A stretch of 64,000 nucleotides of DNA from assembly GCA_002295635.1 (NCBI GenBank), contig DBHK01000027.1, forward strand, positions 310,001 through 374,000, written 5' to 3'. The notes below the pieces were generated by a model, which saw nothing but the letters and a program-made list of their open reading frames with translations, did no database searches and had not been told where the DNA came from. Below, piece after piece: positions 42,957-53,057 of the stretch. This DNA comes from UBA830 sp002295635. GTDB lineage: Bacteria > Pseudomonadota > Alphaproteobacteria > MPNO01 > UBA830. The translations under genes were made by a program, and so were the position numbers. Positions within the stretch are counted from its first letter, which is position 1. Each line of letters starts with the position of its first letter.

Positions 42957-43334
42957 ATGCGTGATCTCAAATATTCGAAAGAGCATGAATGGGTATGCCT
43001 TGAAGGTGATATTGCCACTCTCGGTATCAGTCAGTTTGCACAGGAACAACTTGGCGATGTTGTTTTCGTCGAACTGCCAGATATTGGCAAGGTAATCGAG
43101 CAAAACGGGGAAGCAGCTATAGTTGAGTCGGTAAAGGCGGCAAGCGAAGTCTACGCGCCTATTTCTGGTACGGTGGTCGAAGTTAATATGGACCTTGAAG
43201 ATGATCCAGAGCTAGTCAACCGTTCGCCGACAGGCGATGGCTGGTTCGTGAAGCTCCGTATCAGCGATCCTTCTCAGATGGAAGACATGATGGACGAGCT
43301 CGCCTATAACGATTTCGTAGCGAGTCAGGGCTGA
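42957..43334 (+). CDS. gcvH: Glycine cleavage system H protein
   Basis: GcvH is the lipoyl carrier that shuttles the aminomethyl group between the P, T and L proteins. The 125-residue product has the lipoylation lysine in VESVKAASEVYAP near residue 63, the EHEW start motif (YSKEHEWV) and the usual acidic C-terminus. An AGGAG ribosome-binding site precedes it. Its stop overlaps the gcvPA start. Confidence 0.98.
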   Translation: MRDLKYSKEHEWVCLEGDIATLGISQFAQEQLGDVVFVELPDIGKVIEQNGEAAIVESVKAASEVYAPISGTVVEVNMDLEDDPELVNRSPTGDGWFVKLRISDPSQMEDMMDELAYNDFVASQG

Positions 43335-44671
43335 TGCGTTATCTACCACTAACCGACGCAGATCGACACCATATGTTGGGTGTTATCGGGGTATCCTCCA
43401 TTGACAACCTATTCCGTGATGTACCAGAAAGCGTGCATCTAAAAGAGACGGTTGACCTCCCCGATCATCAAGGCGAGTTGGAGGTGGAGCGCGCGATTGG
43501 AGAGATGGCGGCAGAAAATGTGTCCGCAGGCAGCGTTCCATTTTTTCTCGGTGCTGGCGCCTACCGGCACCATGTGCCTGCGGCGGTGGACCATATAATT
43601 CAGCGCGGAGAATTCTTGACTTCCTATACGCCTTATCAACCAGAGGTATCTCAGGGAACGCTTCAATATCTTTTCGAATTCCAAACCCAGGTCGCACTGA
43701 TCACCAGTATGGATGTCGCCAATGCGTCTATGTATGACGGCGCTACGGCCTGCGCCGAAGCGGCGCTGATGGCTCGGCGGGTTACCAAACGTGGCGACGT
43801 TATTCTGTCTGGCGGCTTGCATCCTCATTACATGGAGACGACTGAGACGCTGCTAAAATACCTAGATTCGGAAATCGACGTTCTGCCACCGGATATCAAT
43901 GGGGACGAGGATGTAATGTCCCATATTGGAGATAATACTGCTTGCGTTATTGTCCAGTATCCAGATTTATTCGGCCGGATACGGGATCTGCAACCGATTG
44001 CCGATGCTTGCCACTCCGCTGGCGCGCTTTTGGTCGTTGCGGTGACCGAGATAGTCTCTCTTGGGGCCATTAAGCCGCCCGGTCAGATGGGCGCTGATAT
44101 AGTTGCTGCGGAAGGCAGGTCTATTGGTAATCCGCTCAATTTCGGCGGACCCTATGTTGGATTATTTGCAACCAAAGACAAATATTTACGTCAAATGCCC
44201 GGCCGATTGGCTGGAGAAACGGTGGATATTGACGGAAAACGCGGCTGGGTATTGACCCTGTCGACACGGGAACAGCACATTCGCCGCGAAAAGGCCACTA
44301 GCAATATATGTACGAATTCTGGACTCTGTGCGCTTGCCTTTACCAGCCATATGTCGCTGTTAGGTGAGGATGGATTTGGCAGATTGGCGATGCTCAACCA
44401 CGGTAAGGCAGTTCAACTCGCTGACCGGATATCTGATGCGGGGATAAATGTATTGAACGATACTTTCTTCAACGAATTCACGGTTCAACTGGAGGTGCCG
44501 GCTTTGCCGGTGGTTAATGAGCTAGCTCAAAAAGGGGTGCTTGCAGGGGTACCACTGTCGCGCCTTTTGCCTCATCGGCCAGAAGTCGAGAACCTTCTGT
44601 TAATTGCGGTTACAGAGACCGTTACGGACGGGGATATGGAACGCTTGGTAGCGGTGCTGAGGAGGGCTTAA
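43334..44671 (+). CDS. gcvPA: Glycine dehydrogenase (decarboxylating) subunit 1
   Basis: GcvPA is the non-PLP half of the split, alpha2-beta2 glycine decarboxylase. The 445-residue protein begins MRYLPLTDADRHHMLGVIG and has the conserved GAGAYRHHVPAAVDHI, TPYQPEVSQGTLQYLFEFQT and LSTREQHIRREKATSNICTN. The ATG overlaps the gcvH stop (TGATG). The split P protein is an older, widespread arrangement compared with the fused E. coli form. Confidence 0.97.
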   Translation: MRYLPLTDADRHHMLGVIGVSSIDNLFRDVPESVHLKETVDLPDHQGELEVERAIGEMAAENVSAGSVPFFLGAGAYRHHVPAAVDHIIQRGEFLTSYTPYQPEVSQGTLQYLFEFQTQVALITSMDVANASMYDGATACAEAALMARRVTKRGDVILSGGLHPHYMETTETLLKYLDSEIDVLPPDINGDEDVMSHIGDNTACVIVQYPDLFGRIRDLQPIADACHSAGALLVVAVTEIVSLGAIKPPGQMGADIVAAEGRSIGNPLNFGGPYVGLFATKDKYLRQMPGRLAGETVDIDGKRGWVLTLSTREQHIRREKATSNICTNSGLCALAFTSHMSLLGEDGFGRLAMLNHGKAVQLADRISDAGINVLNDTFFNEFTVQLEVPALPVVNELAQKGVLAGVPLSRLLPHRPEVENLLLIAVTETVTDGDMERLVAVLRRA

Positions 44672-44679
44672 AGATCATT

Positions 44680-46197
44680 ATGCCCATTGACGATACATTC
44701 ACCGGTAACAAAGGGCTTCGGATCGAAGAGCCTCTGATCTTTGAACAGGATGCGCGCGGGCGATGTGGGGTTGATCTGCCGGAACCGCCCGGGGTCCCAA
44801 ACCGACTTGGCGGACTTAAACGACAGGATGCGATAGGCCTACCTGGGTTATCCGAGCCGCAGGTGGTGCGGCATTACACGCGGTTGAGCCAGAAAAACTA
44901 CGCGATCGACTCGGGCTTCTATCCTTTGGGATCTTGTACAATGAAACACAATCCTCGCCTGAACGAGAAAGTGGCTCGATTGTCAGGACTAACAGACTTA
45001 CATCCCCTGCAACCGGAGTCCACCGTGCAGGGAGCACTCCGTTTGATTGACACGTTGGCATACTGGATCAAGACATTGACCGGGATGCCGGCCGTCGCAA
45101 TGTCACCAGCAGCCGGTGCACATGGAGAGCTATGCGGCCTTATGGCCGCTCGTGCTGCGCTCGAGGCTCGTGGTGATCCCCGAAAGCGGGTTTTGGTACC
45201 TGGCTCTGCCCACGGCACTAACCCAGCGACCGCAGCGATCTGTGGCTATGCAGTTGAAGCTATCCCTCTCAACGATCGGGGAAGAGTCGACCTAAACGCT
45301 CTAAAAGCGGCGCTGGACGACGAAGTGGCTGCTTTTATGCTCACCAATCCAAACACCTGCGGCCTCTTCGAGGAGGAAATACTCGAACAGTCGCAGGCGG
45401 TTCATGATGCGGGCGCTTTTTTCTATTGCGACGGTGCCAATTTCAATGCCATCGTTGGACGCGTACGGCCGGGTGATCTCGGTATCGATTGCATGCACTT
45501 GAACCTGCATAAAACGTTCTCAACGCCTCACGGTGGCGGCGGACCGGGTAGCGGACCGGTAGTACTCTCAGATTCGCTCGCCACTTACGCGCCACTCCCT
45601 TGGGTGGTACACGGCGAGGGCGGGTTTCAAATAGTTGAGAACAGCCTAGAAAGTGGAGATAGGCGGCCCTTTGGGAGAATGAAGGCATTCCACGGACAAA
45701 TGGGCATGTTTGTCCGAGCACTTGCCTACATGATGAGCCACGGAGCGGATGGCCTCCGCCAAGTGTCATCGGATGCAGTCCTGAATGCTAATTATCTTCT
45801 GGCGCGGCTACGTGAAGAACTTACCCTTACCTACGAAGGCCCTTGTATGCACGAGGTCCTCTTCGATGATAGTTTCCTGAAGGAAACTGGCATAACGACG
45901 TTGGATTTCTCCAAGGCTATGATTGATGAAGGATTTCATCCTATGACCATGTATTTCCCGTTAGTTGTAAATGGCGCCCTTCTGATGGAACCCACTGAGA
46001 CGGAGAGTAGGGAGACTCTGGATCAGTTTGTTGACGCGATCTTGGATTTGGCGCGGCGCGCGAAATCGGGCGATGTCGAGCAGTTCCACGATTCACCTAG
46101 AAATACGCCAAGGCGGCGGCTAGACGAAACCGCCGCGGCGCGCCATCCTATACTTCGGTGGCGCCCCGAGCCGGTGAGCAACAGGTCAACTGAATAA
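44680..46197 (+). CDS. gcvPB: Glycine dehydrogenase (decarboxylating) subunit 2
   Basis: GcvPB carries PLP and, with GcvPA, decarboxylates glycine onto the GcvH lipoamide. The 505-residue protein shows GSCTMKHNPRLNE near residue 85, the PLP lysine in HLNLHKTFSTPHGGGGPGSGP and the closing GALLMEPTETES. The last 40 residues are arginine-rich and variable. It ends the gcv operon, convergent with atpF. Confidence 0.97.
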   Translation: MPIDDTFTGNKGLRIEEPLIFEQDARGRCGVDLPEPPGVPNRLGGLKRQDAIGLPGLSEPQVVRHYTRLSQKNYAIDSGFYPLGSCTMKHNPRLNEKVARLSGLTDLHPLQPESTVQGALRLIDTLAYWIKTLTGMPAVAMSPAAGAHGELCGLMAARAALEARGDPRKRVLVPGSAHGTNPATAAICGYAVEAIPLNDRGRVDLNALKAALDDEVAAFMLTNPNTCGLFEEEILEQSQAVHDAGAFFYCDGANFNAIVGRVRPGDLGIDCMHLNLHKTFSTPHGGGGPGSGPVVLSDSLATYAPLPWVVHGEGGFQIVENSLESGDRRPFGRMKAFHGQMGMFVRALAYMMSHGADGLRQVSSDAVLNANYLLARLREELTLTYEGPCMHEVLFDDSFLKETGITTLDFSKAMIDEGFHPMTMYFPLVVNGALLMEPTETESRETLDQFVDAILDLARRAKSGDVEQFHDSPRNTPRRRLDETAAARHPILRWRPEPVSNRSTE

Positions 46198-46244
46198 AAG
46201 CGGGGAGTACTCCGATTTCTCGCGAAATTTATAACCGCGCTCTG

Positions 46245-46727
46245 CTAATGTAGTTTCTGTGACAAATCCTTTATGGCGTCATTCACCAAGGCATCGGCGC
46301 GCGGGTCATCAAGCTTACCGGCGATCAGGTTGCGGGTTGCATTAACCGCAATCTCCACAGACATGGCACGAACCTCGCGAATGGCATCCGCTTCCGCCTG
46401 AGCTATTTTCTCCATTGCCAATTCTTGGCGGCGTTTCAGCGTCTCTTCGAGATTCCCAGTTCCTTCGCGGACAATCTGCTCGGCTTCATCGTTTGCTCTT
46501 TCCACCATAGCCTCGGTTTCTTTCACGGCGTCGCGCTGCTTTCTCTGGTATTCTGCGAGAAGCTGTTGCGCCTCTTCACGGAGAGTTGCAGCCTCGTTGA
46601 GGCTTTCTCTTACCTCATGCACCCTCGAGTCCAGCAAATCTAAGATGGGTTTACGTACGTATTTCAGCACTAATAATAAGAGTATCAGGAAGCCTATCGC
46701 GACCCAGAAAGTCGGATCTTGTAGCAT
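46245..46727 (-). CDS. atpF: F0 ATP synthase subunit b
   Basis: Subunit b is part of the peripheral stalk. This 160-residue protein has one N-terminal membrane helix (FWVAIGFLILLLLVLKYV) and a long charged coiled coil (residues about 30-160). It is the last gene of a five-gene F0 operon; its ATG shares the final base of the b' stop. Alphaproteobacteria carry two different b subunits, as here. Confidence 0.94.
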   Translation of the reverse strand: MLQDPTFWVAIGFLILLLLVLKYVRKPILDLLDSRVHEVRESLNEAATLREEAQQLLAEYQRKQRDAVKETEAMVERANDEAEQIVREGTGNLEETLKRRQELAMEKIAQAEADAIREVRAMSVEIAVNATRNLIAGKLDDPRADALVNDAIKDLSQKLH

Positions 46728-47221
46728 TAGCTTTTGCCCTGTATCACGTTAATAACCGCAACCTCAGCATCTTCTACAGAGACTTCCGTACCTATTAGAC
46801 GAGAGCTTGCGGCCTGAGCTACTTCGACTGCAACCGATTGGATATTTTCGATTGCATCAGCACGGGCACTCTCTATCCGCTTTTCGGCCTCCGAAACTTC
46901 TGCTTTAATCTTTGTGGTCAAGGCATCCTGTCGGGCGACGGATTCTGCGGCGATTTTTTCGTTAGCGGTCCGGATCAAATCCTGCGCCGCCGAGCGTGCT
47001 TCGGCAAGAAGTTTTTCGTATGCAGCCACCGCGGCATTTGCCTCTTTTCGGAGGTCTTCTGCTTTACGTACATCCTCGTCGATCCGCTCCTGACGCTCGA
47101 GCAGAATGGAAGAAATTCTTGGCAAAGCAGTTTTCCAAAGAACCAAATAGAGAAATCCGAACGTGATGACCAGCCAGAAGACCTGGCTTAAATACGTGTG
47201 GATCTGTTCAAGTTGAGGCAT
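46727..47221 (-). CDS. F0 ATP synthase subunit b'
   Basis: This is the second, diverged stalk subunit (b'), 164 residues. The N-terminal helix is FWLVITFGFLYLVLWKTALP, followed by a coiled coil with many alanine, glutamate and arginine residues. It pairs with subunit b as a heterodimer in alphaproteobacteria and cyanobacteria. Spacing to atpE is 25 bases. Confidence 0.94.
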   Translation of the reverse strand: MPQLEQIHTYLSQVFWLVITFGFLYLVLWKTALPRISSILLERQERIDEDVRKAEDLRKEANAAVAAYEKLLAEARSAAQDLIRTANEKIAAESVARQDALTTKIKAEVSEAEKRIESARADAIENIQSVAVEVAQAASSRLIGTEVSVEDAEVAVINVIQGKS

Positions 47222-47246
47222 CAGTTATCCATACTAGCCCGGGAAA

Positions 47247-47471
47247 TCAGCCGAACAGGATGATCAGGGCGATAACAAGCGCAAACAGCGCGATAGCTTC
47301 CACGAGAGCGAAACCTAGCATCGTCATCGTGAAGACTTCGCCACGCGCGGCCGGATTTCGGCCAACCGCTGTAATGAAGGCGGAGAATACGTTACCTATA
47401 CCAATACCCGCCCCAATAACACCGATAACGGCGAGGCCGGCACCGATAAGCTTGGCTGCTGCTTCTTCCAT
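47247..47471 (-). CDS. atpE: F0 ATP synthase subunit c
   Basis: This 74-residue hairpin protein forms the rotating c-ring. The first helix has GAGIGIGNVFSA (glycine packing motif), the loop has GRNPAARGE, and the second helix holds the proton-carrying glutamate in FALVEAIALFALV near residue 57. No sodium-binding signature is evident, so proton coupling is likely. Confidence 0.97.
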   Translation of the reverse strand: MEEAAAKLIGAGLAVIGVIGAGIGIGNVFSAFITAVGRNPAARGEVFTMTMLGFALVEAIALFALVIALIILFG

Positions 47472-47530
47472 TTGTCAGTTCCTTTCTTGACTAATTTTCT
47501 TACGTGACGTGCGGAGAACCTCTCCGACGC

Positions 47531-48280
47531 CTAGTGGAGATGCAATGCATCGTTGATGTACAGGCATGTCAGAATTGTGAACACGTAAGCCTGTAAAAAT
47601 GCGATTAAAAGTTCAAGGGCCGTAAGCGCGCCGACAAAAGCCAAAGGCAATACACCCGCCGCGCCGAGCAATGGCACAAATCCGGCGAAAACCTTCAGAA
47701 GAGTATGCCCGGCCAGCATGTTGGCGAACAGCCGCATAGCTAAGCTGATTGGCCGCGAGAGATAAGAAATAATCTCAATCGGGATCATCAACGGCCACAT
47801 CCACATAGGGACACCAGGCGGAACGAAAAGCGTGAAAAAATGCATGCCGTGTTTCGAGAGCCCAAGAATAGTGACACCAGTAAATACAACCATCGCCATC
47901 GCAAAAGTTACGGCGATATGGCTGGTGAAAGTAAAGCTGTAAGGCACCATGCCAAGCATGTTTCCGAACAGGATGAACATGAAAAGCGTGAAAATGAAAG
48001 GGAAGTACTTGCGTCCCTCATTACCCACTGTGTCGCGGATCAGATTAGCAACAAACTCGTAGCAAATTTCTGCTACCATCTGCCATCGGCTGGGAATTAT
48101 CGCCCGTCTACGTGTGCCGGCAAGCATCAGCAGACAAATTAAGGCCACGGCGATGACCATCATAAGTGCTGAATTTGTAAAGGAGATATCGTTACCAGCA
48201 ACCTCTATAGGTATCAGCTCTTTAATCTCGAACTGTTCTAGTGGGCTGTGTTTCTCAGCGCCATTTGTGTTATTAGCCAA
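47531..48280 (-). CDS. atpB: F0 ATP synthase subunit a
   Basis: Subunit a provides the proton half-channels beside the c-ring. The 249-residue membrane protein has the essential arginine in ISLAMRLFANMLAGH and the C-terminal AFLQAYVFTILTCLYINDALHLH. It sits three bases after atpI and 59 before atpE. Confidence 0.97.
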   Translation of the reverse strand: MANNTNGAEKHSPLEQFEIKELIPIEVAGNDISFTNSALMMVIAVALICLLMLAGTRRRAIIPSRWQMVAEICYEFVANLIRDTVGNEGRKYFPFIFTLFMFILFGNMLGMVPYSFTFTSHIAVTFAMAMVVFTGVTILGLSKHGMHFFTLFVPPGVPMWMWPLMIPIEIISYLSRPISLAMRLFANMLAGHTLLKVFAGFVPLLGAAGVLPLAFVGALTALELLIAFLQAYVFTILTCLYINDALHLH

Positions 48281-48283
48281 CGG

Positions 48284-48670
48284 TTATTCCCCGTCCCGAT
48301 CGATATTAGCGTCCTCGGATGTAAGCCGTTGCCCCGACCTGTATCCAATAGCGCCGCCTTGGTTCTGGACGACGCGGTAGACATTGAATATTCCAGCCGC
48401 TGAACCCAGAACAAAGAACACCAGCATGAACCACGGTTTTGTACCCAGCCAGCCATCGAGTAGAAGCCCGACACCGACCCCGATTACCAGTGCCGCAACT
48501 AGCTCGGTGCCGATGCGCATTGCAAACCCTATACCACCCGTTCGAGACTCTGGATTATCGATTCGTCCAGCAGCAACATCCTGTTTGTCACGAAACCGGC
48601 GTAACCGCTCGTCCAGATCTGTGTGAGTGTCTTTTGGTTCTCGCTCCGTCATCGAAAATTGATGCGACAT
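48284..48670 (-). CDS. atpI: ATP synthase assembly protein AtpI
   Basis: AtpI-family proteins assist c-ring assembly or ion uptake. The protein (about 128 residues) has a charged N-terminal half and two membrane helices (LVAALVIGVGVGLLLDGWLG and PWFMLVFFVLGSAAGIFNVY). Start options are ATG 48670, ATG 48652 and GTG 48679; I chose 48670. It is the first gene of the F0 operon. The F1 genes are not in the window, as is usual in this group. Confidence 0.9.
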   Translation of the reverse strand: MSHQFSMTEREPKDTHTDLDERLRRFRDKQDVAAGRIDNPESRTGGIGFAMRIGTELVAALVIGVGVGLLLDGWLGTKPWFMLVFFVLGSAAGIFNVYRVVQNQGGAIGYRSGQRLTSEDANIDRDGE

Positions 48671-48791
48671 GGTTTCCACGAACGTATTTTACGCCCACGA
48701 AAGCGACCGCACCATACGGCCTGTCCTAGACCCTGTCAACCCTAACACTTATCTTCTAATTAACTGAAAATAAAGGAAAAATAAGGATGAA

Positions 48792-51700
48792 TTAGGCAAT
48801 TTCCCGTAGTCTTTCTGCGGTCCGTAAATCGACTGAAACAAGCTGTGATACGCCTCGCTCTGACATCGTCACACCATATAGCCGGTCCATTCGCGCCATG
48901 GTCAACCGGTGATGGGTAACTAAAAGGAAACGTGTCCTTGACTGACGACTCATTTCCTCAAGTAACGTGCAGAAACGATCGACGTTATTATCGTCTAACG
49001 GTGCATCCACCTCGTCTAGAACGCATATCGGCGCCGGGTTGGTTAAGAAAACTGCAAAAAGTAACGCTAGCGCCGTGAGAGCCTGTTCCCCGCCGGATAA
49101 AAGGGTCATGCTCTGTAGACGTTTGCCGGGCGGACTGGCAAAAACTTCGAGGCCTGCTTCCAGCGGATCCTCGCCCTTTGTCAGTCTCAAATGCGCACGG
49201 CCGCCGCCGAAAAGCTTAGAAAAAAGTTCGCCGAAATGCTCATCAACTTCATTGAAAGCGACAAGGAGACGCTCACGACCCTCGCGATTTAGGCCAGAAA
49301 TTCCTTGCCGTAGGCGAGCGATCGCAGCGAGCAAATCCTCACGTTCGTTCTCCATACCGCCGATTCTTTCGTCTAATTCGGAGGCTTCTTGCTCGGCCCG
49401 AAGGTTAACCGGGCCCATATTATCGCGTTCCCTCTGTAGGCGCTCCAATTTTGCCTCAGCAACATCCTGCTCTGGCAAATCGTGATTCACATCGAAGCCC
49501 ACGGACGATAGCGCCTGTTCCGGTGTGCATTCTAGACGTTCCGAAATACGTTCGACGATCACGGCAAGCGTCTGATCGATTTGTTCGACGGCGGCTTCGC
49601 GCCGCACCCTATTTTCACGAGTTTCCGCCAGCTGAGATTCGCGGTTGCGCAACTCTCGGGTGTTGTCCTCCAGCTGGGTTTCCGCGGCGGCGAGATTATC
49701 GGCAGCCCGGTCACGTGTTGTTTCCGCATTCTGAATCTGGTCAAAAAGGGCAGAGCGTTCCATGGCTATCTCTTGGGGCCGCGCTTTCAACTTTTCTAAT
49801 TCGGCAACCTCTTGTGTTCTTCGCTTACCCAACTGTTCCAGCTGTGTCAGCGCATTAGCCGACCTTTCTTTCCACAATTCAAGATCATTAACGATCACTT
49901 GCAGTCGTAAGATGCGAGTTTCCGACTCTTGGTCAAGCCGATCATGGGCGCTTCGAATTTCTGCTAGCGATGTTCTTCGATTGACAAGTTCTAATTGTCT
50001 CTCTTCGACCTTACGCCGTCGATCGCCGACATCCGCAAGTTTTTCTAACTCCCCGAGAGCGTCCTTTTCTTGAGCGGTCAGCTCTAAAATATCATTATTT
50101 AAACTGTCGATTGCGTCTTTAAAGCCTAAAACACGTGACCGCGCATCTGCTGAGCTTTCTGATAAAGCAGATGCGATTTCGTTAGATTTTTGAGAATCAA
50201 CGTCAGCTGCCCAGACTGCTTCTCGAGCTCTTCTTTCTGCGTCACTGGCATGACGCGCAACAGCCGCGGCGCGCTCTCGTTCCGCGAGAGATTCAGCCGC
50301 GGTTTTGTTAGCTGATTCCAACTCCTCCCGCATTTCGTCTAGCCGATTGCGCTGGGCAAGACGCGAAGCAGCTGCAGTTGGGGCGCCCGCAGTAGCAGTG
50401 TAACCGTCCCAGCGCCAAAGTGCACCCTGAGCTGAAACAAGCCGCTGACCTTGTTTAAGGTCGCCGTGCAATCGCTGGCCCTGCGCATCATTCTGGACGA
50501 CGCCAATCTGCGAAAGGCGGCGCATAAGCGCGGCAGGGCCACGAACAAAATCGCTCAGCCTACGGGCTTTTTCCGGCAAGTGCAGCGGATCGGCAAAAAC
50601 AGGTAGCGCTCGCCAATGGATTGGTGAGGCCTCGTCGGTCGGTGCGATCAGATCGTCGCCCAACGCTGCACCAAGCGCAACTTCGTATCCTGGCTCAACT
50701 TCAACCGCATCAATCATCGGTGGCCACAATTCTGGGTCGCCGAATGCAAGTAGTTCAGCAAGCGCTTCTTGTTCAGCACGCAGCTTGGTAGCTGCGGAGT
50801 CCGCGCTTAGGTGAATATCGCGGGCGTCATTCTCTGCCGCGCGGGCAACGGCGGTAGTCCCTTCCGCCTCTTGCAACGTAGTCCGTGCATCTGCTGCAGC
50901 TAGGCGCGCTACCTCCAATGCTTTGCGAGCGGCGTCTAGCGAACCGTTATCATCAGCAGCCTCTGCGACCTGCTGTTGCTCGAGTTTGATTCTCTTGAGT
51001 CTTCCGTCGAATCTCTCACGCTTCATTCCGAACTCTGTTAGTTGGCGCCTCAAAGTCGCGTCACGAGTTTCATCCGCTACAACTGACTGGGTGAGTTTTG
51101 TAAGTGCGTTTTCGCGCTCTTCAACATCGGCTTCCAACTCTTCCAAACGAACTTTTGCGGACGCAAGATCGTCGGCTTCGCGCATTTGTGCCGCTTTAAT
51201 TCTGGCGGTTTCTCGAACGAGTTTTTCGACTGCTCCTGCCGCATCTCCCCCGAGCGTTTTCTCTCGCTGTATATCAGTATCTATTTGTACAATACGATTT
51301 TGAATCTCTTGGCGCAGACTTTCAGTGCGTCGCTCCTCAAAATCTAGCGCATCCCGGGCGACCAGAAGGCGCTGCAAAGCCGCGGCGGATTCCACCTCTT
51401 TCTGGCGAAAATCTGGAACTTTCGCGGAGGCGTCTGACTGTGCGGTGGTCGCAGCGGCAACCGCCTGCGTAAGTTCCGCAACTGAACTTTCAATATCACT
51501 GAGCTCCTGGTTTGCGTGGACTTTTTCTATTTGTGCTGCACTCCAGCGCACATGAAGAAGGATAGCCTCGAAACGCTTAATATGATCTGTCAGATTGCGG
51601 TAACGTGTCGCCTGTCGGACTTGGCGTTTAAGCAAACGATGCTGTTCATTTAGTGCACCGACGACGTCTTCCAGTCTCTCGAGATTTGATTCAGCAGCTC

Positions 51701-52253
51701 TTAGGCGCAGTTCCGCTTCATGACGACGAGCGTGAAGCCCCGTGATGCCAGCCGCTTCCTCCAGCAACCCGCGACGTTGGGTTGGTTTTGCATTTATAAT
51801 GGCGCCGATTCGGCCCTGACTGACCATAGCGGTAGACCTTGCGCCGGTTGATGCATCAGCGAATAGGGTCTGAACGTCGCGTGCTCTCGTGTCTATTCCG
51901 TTGACTTTATAGCTCGATCCATTGCCGCGCTCGATCCGTCGGACAATGTCCAACTCGTCCGAATCGTTGAACTGTGCCGGCGCCCGACGGTTGGAATTGT
52001 CAAGAGAGAGAATAACCTCTGCAAGGTTGCGCGCTGGTCGGTCGGCGGTACCAGCAAAGATGACATCATCCATTTCGCCACCGCGCATCTGCTTTGCAGA
52101 TGTCTCGCCCATGGCCCAACGCAGCGCCTCAACCAAGTTGGATTTGCCGCATCCATTAGGCCCTACAACACCTGTGAGACCGTCATCAATCGCTATTTCG
52201 GTCGGCTCGACAAATGATTTGAAGCCAGTAAGACGCATTCGGTTAAACTGCAC
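48792..52253 (-). CDS. smc: Chromosome segregation protein SMC
   Basis: SMC forms the DNA-embracing dimer that condenses and segregates chromosomes. The 1153-residue protein has the N-terminal Walker A (GPNGCGKSN, residues 31-39), long coiled coils around a hinge near residues 490-620, and a C-terminal head with signature LLSGGEQALTALALL and Walker B CVLDEVDAPLDD. It lies next to a DsbA-like gene and dciA, a conserved alphaproteobacterial block. Confidence 0.98.
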   Translation of the reverse strand: MQFNRMRLTGFKSFVEPTEIAIDDGLTGVVGPNGCGKSNLVEALRWAMGETSAKQMRGGEMDDVIFAGTADRPARNLAEVILSLDNSNRRAPAQFNDSDELDIVRRIERGNGSSYKVNGIDTRARDVQTLFADASTGARSTAMVSQGRIGAIINAKPTQRRGLLEEAAGITGLHARRHEAELRLRAAESNLERLEDVVGALNEQHRLLKRQVRQATRYRNLTDHIKRFEAILLHVRWSAAQIEKVHANQELSDIESSVAELTQAVAAATTAQSDASAKVPDFRQKEVESAAALQRLLVARDALDFEERRTESLRQEIQNRIVQIDTDIQREKTLGGDAAGAVEKLVRETARIKAAQMREADDLASAKVRLEELEADVEERENALTKLTQSVVADETRDATLRRQLTEFGMKRERFDGRLKRIKLEQQQVAEAADDNGSLDAARKALEVARLAAADARTTLQEAEGTTAVARAAENDARDIHLSADSAATKLRAEQEALAELLAFGDPELWPPMIDAVEVEPGYEVALGAALGDDLIAPTDEASPIHWRALPVFADPLHLPEKARRLSDFVRGPAALMRRLSQIGVVQNDAQGQRLHGDLKQGQRLVSAQGALWRWDGYTATAGAPTAAASRLAQRNRLDEMREELESANKTAAESLAERERAAAVARHASDAERRAREAVWAADVDSQKSNEIASALSESSADARSRVLGFKDAIDSLNNDILELTAQEKDALGELEKLADVGDRRRKVEERQLELVNRRTSLAEIRSAHDRLDQESETRILRLQVIVNDLELWKERSANALTQLEQLGKRRTQEVAELEKLKARPQEIAMERSALFDQIQNAETTRDRAADNLAAAETQLEDNTRELRNRESQLAETRENRVRREAAVEQIDQTLAVIVERISERLECTPEQALSSVGFDVNHDLPEQDVAEAKLERLQRERDNMGPVNLRAEQEASELDERIGGMENEREDLLAAIARLRQGISGLNREGRERLLVAFNEVDEHFGELFSKLFGGGRAHLRLTKGEDPLEAGLEVFASPPGKRLQSMTLLSGGEQALTALALLFAVFLTNPAPICVLDEVDAPLDDNNVDRFCTLLEEMSRQSRTRFLLVTHHRLTMARMDRLYGVTMSERGVSQLVSVDLRTAERLREIA

Positions 52254-52290
52254 CGGTCGTATACTCCTATTTTAGCGCCCGCTCATCGGG

Positions 52291-52944
52291 TCATTTTACT
52301 TTCATAACTTCCAGAAGGGCGCGGAACTGGTCTAGCGATATTCCCCCGTCGTAACGGTTGCCATTGATAAACACAGTCGGTGTCGTCCGGACTGCAAAAT
52401 CGTTTGACGCTTGGAGCCGTTGGCGGAGGATTTCTCTCTGAATCACGTCGTTTTGAAGGCACTGGTTAAACTCTTTCTGCGACATGCCTCCCAAACGCGC
52501 CAATTTTGCAAGCGCAAGAGCTGGTTTGGAGGCTCGGGACCAACGGGATTGTGCGTTGTAGAACGTCTCTATGAAGCCGAAAAAGGTCTCGCGGCCCGAA
52601 CAACGGGCCACCATCGCCGCTCCCAATGCTAAGCGGTCTAGGGGAAAATCTCGATAAATATATCGAACCTTACCCGTATCGATAAATTCTTTCTTCAGGT
52701 CCGGGAGTACTTTGACATGGAATTGCGCACAATGAGGACACGTCAAAGACGCGTATTCAACGAGTAGAATATCCGCATCCTTAAGTCCTAAAGAATAATC
52801 ATCGTCCGACACCTTCAGGTCAGAGACGTAACCGTCAGAGACCGGCTGCTGGGCCACATTCTGCTTAGCCACGGTATCGGGTGGAAGCAAAAGAAGCGCA
52901 ACCGCTAGAAACGCAAATTGTTTAATTGGGTTCCACATTTTCAT
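52291..52944 (-). CDS. DsbA family periplasmic thiol protein
   Basis: This 217-residue thioredoxin-fold protein has a signal peptide (residues 1 to about 26) and the active site CPHC in YASLTCPHCAQFH. The cis-proline loop is TTPTVFINGNRYDG. The central helical insertion is of the DsbA type. It may oxidise or isomerise periplasmic disulfides; the DsbD/ScsB-like protein at 31.5 kb could keep a relative reduced, but a link is only inferred. It sits between dciA and smc. Confidence 0.93.
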   Translation of the reverse strand: MKMWNPIKQFAFLAVALLLLPPDTVAKQNVAQQPVSDGYVSDLKVSDDDYSLGLKDADILLVEYASLTCPHCAQFHVKVLPDLKKEFIDTGKVRYIYRDFPLDRLALGAAMVARCSGRETFFGFIETFYNAQSRWSRASKPALALAKLARLGGMSQKEFNQCLQNDVIQREILRQRLQASNDFAVRTTPTVFINGNRYDGGISLDQFRALLEVMKVK

Positions 52945-53057
52945 CTCCTAAGTACAATATCTAGCGGGTAATTCTCTGTCCAGCACAGGATAAGCTCGAA
53001 ATATGGCGATATTCGGGGCTTGTCCATTGGATTCCTCCGTAAAGCCCGAGCGATTCT